Shown: positions 16,889 through 26,310, numbered from the stretch's first letter. The stretch is 64,000 nt of DNA from Halanaerobium hydrogeniformans (GCF_000166415.1 NC_014654.1:1550001-1614000), one strand, 5' to 3'. Program-made: numbers and translations. Notes: a model not told the origin generated them from the sequence alone.

Positions 16889-18088
16889 TTATTTTAAAGC
16901 ATTTACAAATTTTTTGATCCTCAAAAGACCTTCTTCTATTTTTTCTTCACTTAAGGCAAAAGATAATCTGATAAAATTGTCCATACCAAAAGCAATACCC
17001 GGTACTACTGCAACATTTCCATTTTTGAGCAGCAGATCAGAAAAGCTTAAGGAATCATTTATCTTTTCTCCCTTTATTTCTTTATTAAGCAGCTCTGAAA
17101 TATCGATAAAAAAGTAGAAGGCACCAGCCGGTTTGATAGCTTTTATAAAGGGGATCTCATCTAATAATTCAGCCAGCATATCTCTTCTTTTTTCATAAAT
17201 CTTTCTCCGCTCATTTACTATCTTATCTAAGTCCTTATTGGTTAGAGCTTCAGCACTTGCATACTGAGCAATGGTATTAACATTAGATGTTGTATGACTT
17301 TGAATCTTTGCCATATTATTTATCCATTTTTTATTTGCATAACCAAATCCAACCCTCCAGCCGGTCATAGAATAAGTTTTTGACATCCCATTGACTATTA
17401 AAATCCGTTCTTTTAGCTCGGGACAGAGCTCGATAATTGAGGTAAATTTTTCTCTGTCATAAAGCAATTTATCATAAATTTCATCACTGATAATAAAAAT
17501 ATCTTCATCTCTTAAGATATCTATTAAAACTTCAAGTTCTTTTTGTGAATAAAAATGCCCATCAGGATTTGAAGGAGAATTTAAAATAATAGCTTTGGTA
17601 TTTTCAGTTATACTGTTTTTTAATTCTTCAGCAGTAAGCTTATATTTGTTTTCAAATTTGGTCTCAACAAATACTGCCCTACCCCCGGCTAATTTAATCA
17701 TCTCTGGATATGAAACCCAGTAAGGTTTAGGGATTAAAACCTCGTCACCTTCGTTTAAAATAGCTTTTAAACCGTTAAATAAAACCTGTTTACCACCATT
17801 GCAGATAATAACTTCTTCAGTAGAATACTGAAAATCATAGTCACTGGCAAATTTATCTACAACTGCCTTTTTTAATTTTGGCAAACCAGAAGCTGAAGTA
17901 TAACCTGTATAGCCTTCATCCATTGCCTTAACTGCAGCAGATTTTATAAAGTCTGGAGTTGGAAAATCCGGTTCACCTGCCCCAAAACTTATGATATCTT
18001 CACCCTTTTCGATCAGTTTGTTTGCTTTACTGCTCACTGCAATAGTTTTTGACTCTTCTACTTCTGCTATACTAGCTGAATAATCCAT
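16889..18088 (-). CDS. aspB: Pyridoxal-phosphate aspartate/aromatic aminotransferase, class I
   Basis: Transfers the amino group between aspartate (or aromatic amino acids) and 2-oxoglutarate. The class I fold is shown by FGAGEPDFPTP near the start, NSPSNPDGHFYS, DEIYDKL and the PLP-lysine motif SKTYSMTGWRVGF. The start at ATG 18088 (MDYSASIAEVEES) is preferred because GGGGTG lies six bases upstream. A GTG at 18097 would add three residues and lies inside that ribosome-binding sequence. Length is 399 residues. Specificity among aspartate, tyrosine and alanine cannot be decided here. Confidence 0.9.
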   Translation of the reverse strand: MDYSASIAEVEESKTIAVSSKANKLIEKGEDIISFGAGEPDFPTPDFIKSAAVKAMDEGYTGYTSASGLPKLKKAVVDKFASDYDFQYSTEEVIICNGGKQVLFNGLKAILNEGDEVLIPKPYWVSYPEMIKLAGGRAVFVETKFENKYKLTAEELKNSITENTKAIILNSPSNPDGHFYSQKELEVLIDILRDEDIFIISDEIYDKLLYDREKFTSIIELCPELKERILIVNGMSKTYSMTGWRVGFGYANKKWINNMAKIQSHTTSNVNTIAQYASAEALTNKDLDKIVNERRKIYEKRRDMLAELLDEIPFIKAIKPAGAFYFFIDISELLNKEIKGEKINDSLSFSDLLLKNGNVAVVPGIAFGMDNFIRLSFALSEEKIEEGLLRIKKFVNALK

Positions 18089-18183
18089 TGACTGCACCCC
18101 ATTTATTAAAATATTAATATGAAAATGGCTAAAAATTTTTTCCTAAATAAAATATAACATAAAACGGGCAATAAATAAAGAAA

Positions 18184-18206
18184 AATGAGGGCCTAGGCCC
18201 TCATTA
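18184..18206 (-). terminator. Terminator of the nusB transcription unit
   Basis: Perfect 22-base palindrome with arms AATGAGGGCCT/AGGCCCTCATT, ending three bases after the nusB stop codon and followed on the minus strand by TTTCTTTATTT. It separates nusB from aspB. Confidence 0.85.
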
Positions 18207-18207
18207 A

Positions 18208-18609
18208 TTAAGCAAATTTTGCAAGTATCCCATTAATAAATGATGGTGAGCGATCATCTGCAAACTTTTTAGCTATTTTAACCGCTTCATTGATAGCAAC
18301 TCCAGCCGGCATCTCATGCTGAATTTCATAAATTGCTATTCTGAGGATATTTCTATCAACAGGAGGCATTCTCTCTATGGTCCAATCTATTGCCTGCTCA
18401 TTTATCTGGGCATCTAAGATCTCTCTTTCAGTGATCACCCCTAATAAAAGCTCTTTAGCATAAATATCTTCTTTTTTAATCTCTTTTTCTTTTAAAAACT
18501 CTTTAAAGCTTTTTAGGGCACTTTCTAAATCAAGCTTATTTCTGATATCAAGCCCGTAAAGAATTTGCAAAACCCAGATCCTCTGTTTATGTCTTGAAAC
18601 CTTTTCCAT
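18208..18609 (-). CDS. nusB: Transcription antitermination factor NusB
   Basis: A 133-residue helical protein that joins NusE/S10 at boxA for rRNA antitermination. Typical segments are SRHKQRIWVLQILYGLD, WTIERMPPVDRNILRIAIYEI, GVAINEAVKIAKKFA and the ending SFINGILAKF. It is the last gene before a strong terminator and follows the asp23-amaP-DUF2273 cluster, a frequent Firmicute arrangement. Confidence 0.95.
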   Translation of the reverse strand: MEKVSRHKQRIWVLQILYGLDIRNKLDLESALKSFKEFLKEKEIKKEDIYAKELLLGVITEREILDAQINEQAIDWTIERMPPVDRNILRIAIYEIQHEMPAGVAINEAVKIAKKFADDRSPSFINGILAKFA

Positions 18610-18630
18610 TCACAATTACCTCATTTCCAA

Positions 18631-18867
18631 CTATTTAAATCTATCTGGTATTACCTTCATAATTATTTTTTTGATATCTTCTTCAAAATTAATTCTTGAA
18701 CCCAAATAATAACCGAGCAAAGTAGTTATACAGAGCAGCAGTGTTTTAAAAAATCCAATTGTTAAAATTAAAATACCAACAATTAAACCGATTATCGCTC
18801 CTGTGATTTTTTTAGGGTTATTAGCTATATAGTTAGATAACCATTCTTTAAATTTCTGAATATCCAT
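18631..18867 (-). CDS. Small DUF2273-like membrane protein
   Basis: A 78-residue protein with two hydrophobic segments (about 21-40 and 43-57), including GAIIGLIVGILILTIGFFKT, and basic ends. It matches small DUF2273 proteins commonly found between amaP and nusB or beside asp23. It is probably a membrane component of the alkaline-shock/envelope-stress assembly. Direct function is unknown. Confidence 0.75.
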   Translation of the reverse strand: MDIQKFKEWLSNYIANNPKKITGAIIGLIVGILILTIGFFKTLLLCITTLLGYYLGSRINFEEDIKKIIMKVIPDRFK

Positions 18868-18879
18868 TTATATACCACC

Positions 18880-19419
18880 TCATCCGGATTTATTGGCCAG
18901 GTTTTTATCTTTTTTTACATCATTGATACTTATCTGTACCTTTGCTACCTTAATACCTGTTGTCTGCTCAATATATTCTTTTAAATCCCTCTGGATGTTT
19001 TCGCTAATTGAAGGTAGATCACCAGGTACTGTAAGTCTACCGCTGAGGATTATTGTTAAACCAGCATCACTTTCATCAAGCTTTATAGAAATATCTTCCA
19101 GCTTTTTGCGCTCATTTACTCTATCTTTAATCAAGTTAGAAAGGGCAGCAATCGTAATCGATATATCTCCAGACTCGGAACTTAAAAGTTTGGTCTGCTT
19201 GATTTTTTTGTCTGTAAAAAACGGATAGATAATAAAGAGAGCCATCACAAATATCACCAAAAATGATATTGCTGCCTGCAGATTATTATGACTGGCCCGG
19301 ATAAGATCTGGTAATAAATCAACTGAAATCAGGCCAAAACTATATACTGAAAGAGTCAGTGTTAAAATTATAACCAGTAGAGCTATTATAAATGAAAAAA
19401 TATTTTTAATTATTTTCAT
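18880..19419 (-). CDS. amaP: Alkaline shock response membrane anchor AmaP-like protein
   Basis: A 179-residue protein with two N-terminal transmembrane helices (about 8-30 and 49-67), then a soluble domain resembling Asp23 (GDISITIAALSNLIKDRV, ISIKLDESDAGLTIILSGRL). In staphylococci AmaP anchors Asp23 at the membrane. Here it sits 42 bases downstream of the asp23 gene, which supports the same role. Confidence 0.82.
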   Translation of the reverse strand: MKIIKNIFSFIIALLVIILTLTLSVYSFGLISVDLLPDLIRASHNNLQAAISFLVIFVMALFIIYPFFTDKKIKQTKLLSSESGDISITIAALSNLIKDRVNERKKLEDISIKLDESDAGLTIILSGRLTVPGDLPSISENIQRDLKEYIEQTTGIKVAKVQISINDVKKDKNLANKSG

Positions 19420-19461
19420 GGCATTACCCCCACTTCTTCTTTATTTAAGCTATAATCTTCT

Positions 19462-19890
19462 TTAGTCTTCTTCAACTTCTTCTATAGTTTCTGCCTCTAC
19501 TTCCTCATCTTCAGGTAGATTAACACCCTGTACATGAACATTGATAGTTTTAACATTGAGACCGGTCATACCTTCTACAGCTTCTTTTACATTATCCTGA
19601 ATCTGCCAGGCTACATCCGGGATAGATTTACCATAATCGATAACAACATAAACATCGATCAAGGCATCTTTTCCATCAACTTCTACTTTAACACCTTTGC
19701 TGAGATTTTTTCTCCCCAGCATATCTGCAATACCACCGACCAGGCCACCACTCATTCCGGCCACCCCTTCGATCTCAGTTGCAGCAAGTCCTGTAATGAT
19801 GCTAACTACTTCATCAGCAATTTTAATAGTGCCTTCATCAACTTCTTCTACTTCTTTATTTTCACCAGTATCTTTTTTTTCTTCACTCAT
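19462..19890 (-). CDS. asp23: Asp23/Gls24 family envelope stress protein
   Basis: A 142-residue acidic protein with the Asp23 core: IKIADEVVSIITGLAATEIEGV, GGLVGGIADMLGRKNLSKGVKVEV, DVYVVIDYGKSIPDVAWQIQ and GLNVKTINVHVQGV. Family members form membrane-associated layers through AmaP and respond to cell-wall or alkaline stress. Glu-rich tails at both ends fit a halophile-type acidic proteome. Neighbours amaP and DUF2273 complete the module. Confidence 0.92.
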   Translation of the reverse strand: MSEEKKDTGENKEVEEVDEGTIKIADEVVSIITGLAATEIEGVAGMSGGLVGGIADMLGRKNLSKGVKVEVDGKDALIDVYVVIDYGKSIPDVAWQIQDNVKEAVEGMTGLNVKTINVHVQGVNLPEDEEVEAETIEEVEED

Positions 19891-19932
19891 AAATATTCCC
19901 TCCCTGAAATACTATTTTAAATCTCCAAAAAA

Positions 19933-21060
19933 CTATCTTTTTATCTCTGCTAACAGTTCATTTTCCGCTTCATAGTGACCAACAATAATGGCACCAATCT
20001 TACTGTCACCATCTTTAATAACTTTTACATAGCTGTCATCATCAAGCAGAACTTCTGACTGATAATCACCTTCTTTGTTGAGCTCACCGATAGAAACAAC
20101 ATTTATTCCAGCCACCTTTAATTTATGAGTAGGTATATAACCTTCAAAACTGGTTTCCTGTCCACTCATAACTGCACCAGCAACCTGTCCCTGTTGGATT
20201 GAAGGAGGCCAGATTCCATAAATTTTATCATTATGTTCAGCAATATCACCAGCTGCAAAAATATCCTTCTCACAGCTTTGCATCTGCTTATCTACTTTGA
20301 TCCCCCTATTTATCTCAAGATCACTATCTTCAGCCAGTGAGATATTAGATCTAATCCCTGTAGAAATTAATGCAATATCACAGCTTAACTGATCATTTTC
20401 TAAGATAAGCTTATTAACTTTATTGAGGCCTGCAAAACCAACTGTTTTAGCACTGCAGATAACATCTAAGTTTTCATTTTCTATTTTTTGCTTTAAGAGT
20501 TTGCCTGCTTTTTTATCTAGCTGCATCGGTAAAAGATAAGGTGCTACTTCAAGCACGGTTGTTTTCAAACCTGCTTTAGCAAGATTATAGGCTATTTCCA
20601 GGCCTAAAAGACCTCCTCCAACCACAACTGCAGTTTTAGCTTTTTTTGCAGCTTGATTGATATTTTTTAAGTCCTCTGCATTTTTTAAGGTAAATATGTT
20701 ATCAAGCTCTACTCCAGAGAATGGAGGAACAAAAGGATGAGAACCATTGGCCAGCAGTAGTTTATCATATTTATAACTTGCTTTTTCACTTTTTATCACT
20801 TTATTACTGCTGTCAATCTCAACAATTTTCTCTTCTAGATGAAGAGATATTCCCCTGTCTCGAAACCATTTCTGATCATGAATAATAATATCTTCTACCT
20901 CAACTTCCCCGGAAAGACACTCGATTAACCGGGGGCGATAATAAAAGGGGTATGCTTCATCAGTAAAAATAGAGATCTGATCATCATCATTTTTATTTTT
21001 AAGAATCTCTTTAGCTGCAGAAACACCAGCGGCTCCAGCACCAACAATTAAATAATCCAT
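19933..21060 (-). CDS. FAD-dependent NAD(P)H oxidoreductase, rubredoxin reductase-like
   Basis: A 375-residue two-dinucleotide-fold flavoprotein. FAD binds at the N-terminal GAGAAGVSAAKEIL, NAD(P)H at VVVGGGLLGLEIAYNLA, and the second FAD motif is IFAAGDIAEH. Length and domain order resemble NADH:rubredoxin oxidoreductase of Clostridium, which feeds electrons to rubredoxin-dependent oxygen or peroxide reductases. The active-site disulfide of NADH oxidase or disulfide reductases is not obvious. No rubredoxin gene is adjacent, so the electron acceptor is unknown. Confidence 0.78.
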   Translation of the reverse strand: MDYLIVGAGAAGVSAAKEILKNKNDDDQISIFTDEAYPFYYRPRLIECLSGEVEVEDIIIHDQKWFRDRGISLHLEEKIVEIDSSNKVIKSEKASYKYDKLLLANGSHPFVPPFSGVELDNIFTLKNAEDLKNINQAAKKAKTAVVVGGGLLGLEIAYNLAKAGLKTTVLEVAPYLLPMQLDKKAGKLLKQKIENENLDVICSAKTVGFAGLNKVNKLILENDQLSCDIALISTGIRSNISLAEDSDLEINRGIKVDKQMQSCEKDIFAAGDIAEHNDKIYGIWPPSIQQGQVAGAVMSGQETSFEGYIPTHKLKVAGINVVSIGELNKEGDYQSEVLLDDDSYVKVIKDGDSKIGAIIVGHYEAENELLAEIKR

Positions 21061-21083
21061 TTAAATCCCCCTTAGACAATTCT

Positions 21084-21647
21084 TTATTTGCTAACCCTCT
21101 CTACATAATCACCACTTCTGCTATCGATCTTTATAATATCTCCTTCATTGATAAATAAAGGAACCTGGATTTCAAGTCCGGTTTCCAGGGTTGCTCTTTT
21201 TGTACCACCAGAAACAGTATTTCCTTTAACTCCCGGGGGAGTGTTTTCAACTTCTAATTCTACAAAAGTTGGTAGATCAATATCAATAGGACGCTTTTTA
21301 TAGAGAGAGATTTCTAGCTCCATGTTTTCTTTTAAATAATTAATCTTATCTCGCAGCTGCTCTTCATTTAAAGAGAATTGTTCATAATTTTCATTATCCA
21401 TGAAAATATAGTCACTGCCATCCCAGTATAAAAACTGCATTTTCTTTTTCTCAACATGGGCAGTTTCTACCTTTTCACCTGCTTTAAATGTCTTATTAAT
21501 TACATAACCTTCTTCAACATTCCTTAATTTGCTGCGGACAAAAGCACTACCGCGGCCTGATTTAGAGTGCTGAAATTCCAGCACCTGATATACTTCTCCA
21601 TCCAGTTCTATGGTTAAACCCGTATTGAAATCATTAGTTGATATCAA
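21084..21647 (-). CDS. efp: Translation elongation factor P
   Basis: Relieves ribosome stalling at polyproline stretches. It is 187 residues long with the three beta-barrel domains of EF-P. The start is set at TTG 21647 ([10 protein letters not shown]), because GGAGGTGG lies five bases upstream; a longer frame to 21662 would include that site. The domain I loop reads [17 protein letters not shown], so the tip residue that enters the peptidyl-transferase centre is Arg32, where Bacillus has Lys32 and where R32 is rhamnosylated in some proteobacteria. No modification enzyme gene is seen nearby. Confidence 0.95.
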   Translation of the reverse strand: MISTNDFNTGLTIELDGEVYQVLEFQHSKSGRGSAFVRSKLRNVEEGYVINKTFKAGEKVETAHVEKKKMQFLYWDGSDYIFMDNENYEQFSLNEEQLRDKINYLKENMELEISLYKKRPIDIDLPTFVELEVENTPPGVKGNTVSGGTKRATLETGLEIQVPLFINEGDIIKIDSRSGDYVERVSK

Positions 21648-21714
21648 AACAACCACCTCCACTACTTTATTCTGAATTTAATTATAGCAGAAATAGGCTT
21701 TTTAAACAAATTAA

Positions 21715-22782
21715 TTAGAGTACTATTAATTCTTTGGGAGCAGAATTTAAAACCTCACAGCCAGCTTCTGTTATCAGGAGGTCATCTTCAATTCTAACTC
21801 CTCCAAATTCTGAGATATAGATACCGGGCTCATCAGTAACAACCATACCTGCTTTTAAAACTCCATCAGAGGTAGGAGATAATCTTGGGTCTTCATGAAT
21901 TTCAAGTCCTATCCCATGGCCGAGACCATGACCAAAATTATCTTTATAACCGGCCTGTTCTATATAGTCTCTGGCAATTTTATCTGCTTCAACACAGCTT
22001 AAACCGGCTTTAATTTCTGAGATTACTTTCTGCTGTGCTGCTAAAACTATCTTATAGATTTCTTTATGTTTGTCTGAAACCTCACCTAAAGCGATCGTTC
22101 TGGTAATATCAGAATGATAACCCTGATATACACAACCAAAATCGATTGTTATAAAAGCTCCCTTTTCTACCACCTTATTTGAGGCAACTCCATGGGGAAG
22201 AGCTCCCCTTTTATCTGATGCAACAATAAAATCAAAAGCTTTAGCTTCTCCCCCCTGACTTTTCATAAAAAATTCCAATTCAAGCGCTATTTCTCTTTCA
22301 GTTTTTCCAGCCTCGATAAAATTGAGCAGGAATTCAAAACCCTGATCAGCTATTGCAACTGCCTTTTTTATTTTTTTTATTTCACTTTTTTCTTTTATCA
22401 TCCTCAGCTCTTCTATTAAAGATTCCTGGGGCAGCAGTTCCTCTAACTTTAATTTATCTTTAAAATCCTGATACATTTTATAATTGATATCCTTGCTTTC
22501 AAAAGCCATTTTTTTAATATTTAAAGACCGAAGAAATTCAGCAAATTTATCGATAAAATTACTGCTTATCTCCTTGATAGTAAAGTTTTCGCACTGTTCG
22601 GAAACCTGCTCAAGATAGCGAAAATCAGTAATAAAAAAATTATCTTTTTCGGTAATCAGGATTCTGCCGGCTGTACCGGTAAAATTACTTAAATAGCGGA
22701 CATTCTCTTTTTTAGTTATTAAAAAGCAGCTTATATTATTTTCTTTCATTTTTTTTCTAAGTTTCTTTATTCTCTTCTCCAC
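21715..22782 (-). CDS. pepQ: Xaa-Pro peptidase, family M24
   Basis: A 355-residue creatinase/prolidase-type metallopeptidase that hydrolyses peptide bonds next to proline. The N-terminal creatinase-like domain is followed by the pita-bread domain with metal ligands in TIDFGCVYQGYHSDITRT, HGLGHGIGLEIHE, DEPGIYI and GGVRIEDD. In Firmicutes this gene commonly lies between aroQ and efp, as here. Its start codon overlaps the aroQ stop by one base. Confidence 0.92.
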   Translation of the reverse strand: MEKRIKKLRKKMKENNISCFLITKKENVRYLSNFTGTAGRILITEKDNFFITDFRYLEQVSEQCENFTIKEISSNFIDKFAEFLRSLNIKKMAFESKDINYKMYQDFKDKLKLEELLPQESLIEELRMIKEKSEIKKIKKAVAIADQGFEFLLNFIEAGKTEREIALELEFFMKSQGGEAKAFDFIVASDKRGALPHGVASNKVVEKGAFITIDFGCVYQGYHSDITRTIALGEVSDKHKEIYKIVLAAQQKVISEIKAGLSCVEADKIARDYIEQAGYKDNFGHGLGHGIGLEIHEDPRLSPTSDGVLKAGMVVTDEPGIYISEFGGVRIEDDLLITEAGCEVLNSAPKELIVL

Positions 22783-23228
22783 TAATATTTCTCCCTTCCC
22801 AGAATACTTTTTAAACCCTCTAAAGCCAGAGTATATCCTTTTACACCTAAACCGGTTATCTGGCCCACTGCTACAGCTGCGGTGAGGGATTTATGCCTGA
22901 ACTCTTCTCTTTTATGAATATTACTGATATGAACTTCTATAACTGGCAGCCTGACTGCAGCCAGAGCATCTCTTAAAATTACGCTCGTATGGGTTAGACC
23001 ACCTGGATTAATTATTACTCCATCCAGCTGCTCAAAGTTTTGATGCAGATAATCTACAATCTCACCTTCGTGATTGCTCTGCATTATTTCGATTTCAAAA
23101 TCAAGCTCTTTGGCCTTTCTTTTTAAATTTTTATTAACCATTTCCAGGTTGTTTTTTCCGTAAATTTCCGGTTCTCTTAAACCAAGCATATTTAAATTAG
23201 GTCCATGAATTACAGCCACTTTTTGCAT
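22782..23228 (-). CDS. aroQ: 3-dehydroquinate dehydratase, type II
   Basis: Third step of the shikimate pathway: 3-dehydroquinate to 3-dehydroshikimate. The 148-residue flavodoxin-like fold shows VIHGPNLNMLGLREPEIYG with the catalytic Tyr, QSNHEGEIVDYL, INPGGLTHTSVILRDAL and EVHISNIHKREEFRHKS. It overlaps aroKB by 19 bases, forming a shikimate sub-operon. Confidence 0.95.
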   Translation of the reverse strand: MQKVAVIHGPNLNMLGLREPEIYGKNNLEMVNKNLKRKAKELDFEIEIMQSNHEGEIVDYLHQNFEQLDGVIINPGGLTHTSVILRDALAAVRLPVIEVHISNIHKREEFRHKSLTAAVAVGQITGLGVKGYTLALEGLKSILGREKY

Positions 23229-24811
23229 AAGTATTCCTCCAGATATTTTTTAATATTTTTATGATCAAATTTATCACTTAAATAAGTATCACCAATATCA
23301 TTAATTAAAACCCACCACATTTTATTATCACTAATTTTTTTATCGTGAGCAATATATTGCGCTAAATCATCAGGCCCAATATTTTTTGAAGGAAATAGTT
23401 GATAATTAAAATTCTGCAGTAGATTTATTATATCTCTAAAACTCTGATCATTTAAAACCCCAATTTTATTTGATAAAAAGGCTGTAAAAGAAATTCCCAT
23501 TACTACTGCCTCTCCATGTTTGTATTTAAACTTTTCTGCCCCTTCGACCGCATGACCAAAACTGTGGCCTAAATTTAACTTTTTACGCAGACCCTTATCC
23601 TTTACATCTTCTGCAACATAATAGTTTTTCATCTCCAGGGAAATCTTAGAAATTCTCTGCATTATTTTTTCCTCAAGCTTTAAGATCTCCCCCTGATTAC
23701 TTTTTAATAAGGAAAAGAGGGGATCACCATCTAAAATCGCATATTTAATTACCTCACCTAAACCAGATTTTATTTCTGCTTTAGGCAGGGTTTTTAACCA
23801 GTCTAAATGATAATATACCATTTCTGCCTGATAAAAACTACCGATCAGGTTTTTAGTATCTTTAAAATTAACAGCTGTTTTGCCACCAACACTGCTGTCA
23901 AGCTGTGAAATTAAAGTTGTGGGCATCTGAATCAATTTAAGACCCCTCAAGTAGGTAGAAGCGATAAAACCAGCTAAATCGCCGATTGTACCTCCACCGA
24001 AGGCTATTACATAATCTGAACGGGTAAAATTATTATCATATAAGATATCATAAGCCTGATTAAGATATTTAAGATCTTTTATCTTTTCTCCTGCTTCTAG
24101 TTTAAACTCAACGATCTCTGCCTGCTCTTCTAAGAGCTCAATAAAGCCTTTTCCATGTAATGTAATAACTTCTTTATCAGCAACTAAAAGCACCTTGCGT
24201 CCTGCAATTTTGTTCAGGATTTTCTTGAAGGAGTTCTTTTTATAAGTATTATTAATTATTACAGGATATTCTATATCATTATTTTCAATTTTGATTTCTA
24301 TTTTCTGGTCTGGAATTCTCTTTAAAATCTCTTCAGCAATTTCTTCAGGACCATGCTGGTTGCTGTCTATGTGTTCGGGAATATCCTGATAAACCTCTCT
24401 TCTTTCTTCGAGAAGCTTTCTCACTTTTTTCAAGGGATCATCAACCTCTAAAAGTGGTCTTACTATCTCAGAGTCAGCACATCTTTTGATAACTTCTTCT
24501 GCACTAACATCTATACAGAATATTTCACTTTCTTCGATTAGTTTTTCCCTTAATTCATCATCAAGCACTGCTCCTCCACCTAAAGCAATCACTGCATCTT
24601 CTTTGCTTTCTAAAAGGTGGTTAACGGTTTCTTTTTCTACCTTGCGGAAATATGCCTCACCATGCTGAGCAAATATCTCCGGAATAGATTTCCCTTCTCG
24701 CTTAACAATCTCTTCATCATTATCATAAAATTTTAGATCTTGTTTTTCTGCTAAAATCTTTGCTACTGTACTTTTTCCAGCAGCCATAAAACCTGCTAAA
24801 AATATTTTCAT
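23210..24811 (-). CDS. aroKB: Fused shikimate kinase/3-dehydroquinate synthase
   Basis: A 533-residue bifunctional protein. Residues 1 to about 165 form shikimate kinase, with Walker A GFMAAGKS (7-14), DNDEEIV and LGGGAVLDD. Residues about 185-533 form dehydroquinate synthase, with NAD-binding AFGGGTIGDLAGFIASTYLRG, LDSSVGGKTAVNF, SGLGEVIKYAI, and metal ligands in LNLGHSFGHAVE and YKHGEAV. Both active sites look intact. AroK-AroB fusions are known in Thermotoga. The start overlaps the end of the O-antigen-ligase-like gene by four bases (ATGA), which is an unusual coupling partner. Confidence 0.94.
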   Translation of the reverse strand: MKIFLAGFMAAGKSTVAKILAEKQDLKFYDNDEEIVKREGKSIPEIFAQHGEAYFRKVEKETVNHLLESKEDAVIALGGGAVLDDELREKLIEESEIFCIDVSAEEVIKRCADSEIVRPLLEVDDPLKKVRKLLEERREVYQDIPEHIDSNQHGPEEIAEEILKRIPDQKIEIKIENNDIEYPVIINNTYKKNSFKKILNKIAGRKVLLVADKEVITLHGKGFIELLEEQAEIVEFKLEAGEKIKDLKYLNQAYDILYDNNFTRSDYVIAFGGGTIGDLAGFIASTYLRGLKLIQMPTTLISQLDSSVGGKTAVNFKDTKNLIGSFYQAEMVYYHLDWLKTLPKAEIKSGLGEVIKYAILDGDPLFSLLKSNQGEILKLEEKIMQRISKISLEMKNYYVAEDVKDKGLRKKLNLGHSFGHAVEGAEKFKYKHGEAVVMGISFTAFLSNKIGVLNDQSFRDIINLLQNFNYQLFPSKNIGPDDLAQYIAHDKKISDNKMWWVLINDIGDTYLSDKFDHKNIKKYLEEYLCKKWL

Positions 24812-26217
24812 CCTGCTTCCTCCTCAGAATTCTCATTTTCAAATCTTATTATATATGCTCCTGCAAATCCTAAAACGGTCCAGTAAATTGGAGCAACTGT
24901 AATTACACTGATATTTAATACAGCCTGAAGCACATAGCCAATTATGGCAAAAAAGAGACAGCTTTTAACAAATCTATTTTGATCCTCTTCCCTGCTCAAA
25001 TCAATATTTTTAAAACTTTCTGGTTTAAGTTTAAATAAAATATAGCTAATTAAAAATAAGTAGATAAACAAAGCCGGTAAACCTGTGGTTACACCAAGCT
25101 GTATGTACTCTGAATGGGCTTTATCTACTATCTGCCTTTGATTTCCCTTAAATTCCTGAAAATCTTCCTGGGGGAAAACCTCAGCAAAATTGTCAGGACC
25201 TACCCCTAAAAGTGGTCTCTCAAACATTAAAGGCAGTGAATTCCTATATATAAACATCCTTGAACTTCCCACATGATCTATAATTTCTTCCTCCCCAGAA
25301 GAAAGATCATGAAAATCCCCAAAAATACTTAAAAATCTACTGCTAACCACCCCTCCATGAAAAAAGTTGATAAATATAGTGATCAGTAAAAATAATACTA
25401 AGATTTTAATTAACTCTCTTTTTTTCTTTTTAAGATAATCAAAGAGAACAGCTAAAGCAATCAATGCTGTGATAAAAAAGGCCAGCCAGCTTCCGCGGGT
25501 TGCTGTAGCAAGCATAAAAGCATAAATTAAGCCACTGCTTAAGAAAGCAAAAAGTTTATATTTTTCTTTTTTTAAAACGAAATATGAAAATATAACAGCA
25601 GGTAAAACAAGAACCGCAAAACTGGCAGCAAAATTGGGATTACCAAAAGTTGCAAAAGCCCTGTACCAGTTCTCCCTTATCGGATCTCTTGTTATAAAAT
25701 CAAAGCCAAAAAATTGCATTAATCCATAAAGTGCTAAGATCACTGCTGAACCCCAGATAAGAAAAGCATAATTTTTAAAATCTTTTAATTCTTCCACAAA
25801 ATTAGCAGTCAAAAATGCTAAAAACAAATAGCTGCCTAAACTGATAAATCCCTCCCAGCGGTAAACCCTGCCATTTAATGCTGTATATCTATCGATAGCA
25901 AAAAAAGTTGAAAGGGAAAAAAGCAGAAAAAGACTTAAAATCAAATAATTAAACAAATTACCTTTGATGATTTTATCGCTTTTGATAATTAAATAGAGAA
26001 AGATTAAAAGTAAGACAAAAATACTAATAGATAATATATTTAAACGGGGTAGATATATATTATCAAAACGAGATAATTGATAATTACCACCATCTATTTT
26101 ATATAAATCAAATTCCCTGTAAAAAGGTAAGTAGGCAAAAAGGATAAAGAAATTACAGAGAAAAATTATATAAATAATAGCTTTTTTTAGTTTTTTTCTT
26201 AACTCAATTTCATCCAT
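24808..26217 (-). CDS. O-antigen ligase/polymerase-like polytopic membrane protein
   Basis: A 469-residue membrane protein with about ten to twelve hydrophobic helices and one large hydrophilic loop before the last helices. The loop contains LLGVGPDNFAEVF and KAHSEYIQLGVTTGLPALFIYL, the O-antigen ligase (Wzy/WaaL/PglL) signature region. Such enzymes transfer lipid-linked glycans to lipid A or, as PglL/PilO, to pilins. It lies directly after the secretin operon but is separated by a terminator, and it is translationally coupled to aroKB. Its acceptor cannot be deduced; surface glycan or pilin glycosylation are the main options. Confidence 0.82.
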   Translation of the reverse strand: MDEIELRKKLKKAIIYIIFLCNFFILFAYLPFYREFDLYKIDGGNYQLSRFDNIYLPRLNILSISIFVLLLIFLYLIIKSDKIIKGNLFNYLILSLFLLFSLSTFFAIDRYTALNGRVYRWEGFISLGSYLFLAFLTANFVEELKDFKNYAFLIWGSAVILALYGLMQFFGFDFITRDPIRENWYRAFATFGNPNFAASFAVLVLPAVIFSYFVLKKEKYKLFAFLSSGLIYAFMLATATRGSWLAFFITALIALAVLFDYLKKKKRELIKILVLFLLITIFINFFHGGVVSSRFLSIFGDFHDLSSGEEEIIDHVGSSRMFIYRNSLPLMFERPLLGVGPDNFAEVFPQEDFQEFKGNQRQIVDKAHSEYIQLGVTTGLPALFIYLFLISYILFKLKPESFKNIDLSREEDQNRFVKSCLFFAIIGYVLQAVLNISVITVAPIYWTVLGFAGAYIIRFENENSEEEAG

Positions 26218-26257
26218 AAAATCAACTGCTTTCTATTAATACTTTTTATTAAGAAAA

Positions 26258-26279
26258 AATTCAGGGTTTCCCCTGAATT
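26258..26279 (-). terminator. Terminator of the T2SS-like operon
   Basis: On the minus strand the stem is AATTCAGGG/CCCTGAATT around GAAA, followed by TTTTC. It lies between the secretin gene and the O-antigen-ligase-like gene. Confidence 0.85.
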
Positions 26280-26310
26280 AAATTTCGATAAAAGAAGAAA
26301 ATCTCCTTTT

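Noticed and set aside
19534-19975. Two plus-strand ORFs opposite asp23
   Set aside because: They are antisense shadows of a well-supported gene, with low-complexity Ser/Phe-rich translations.
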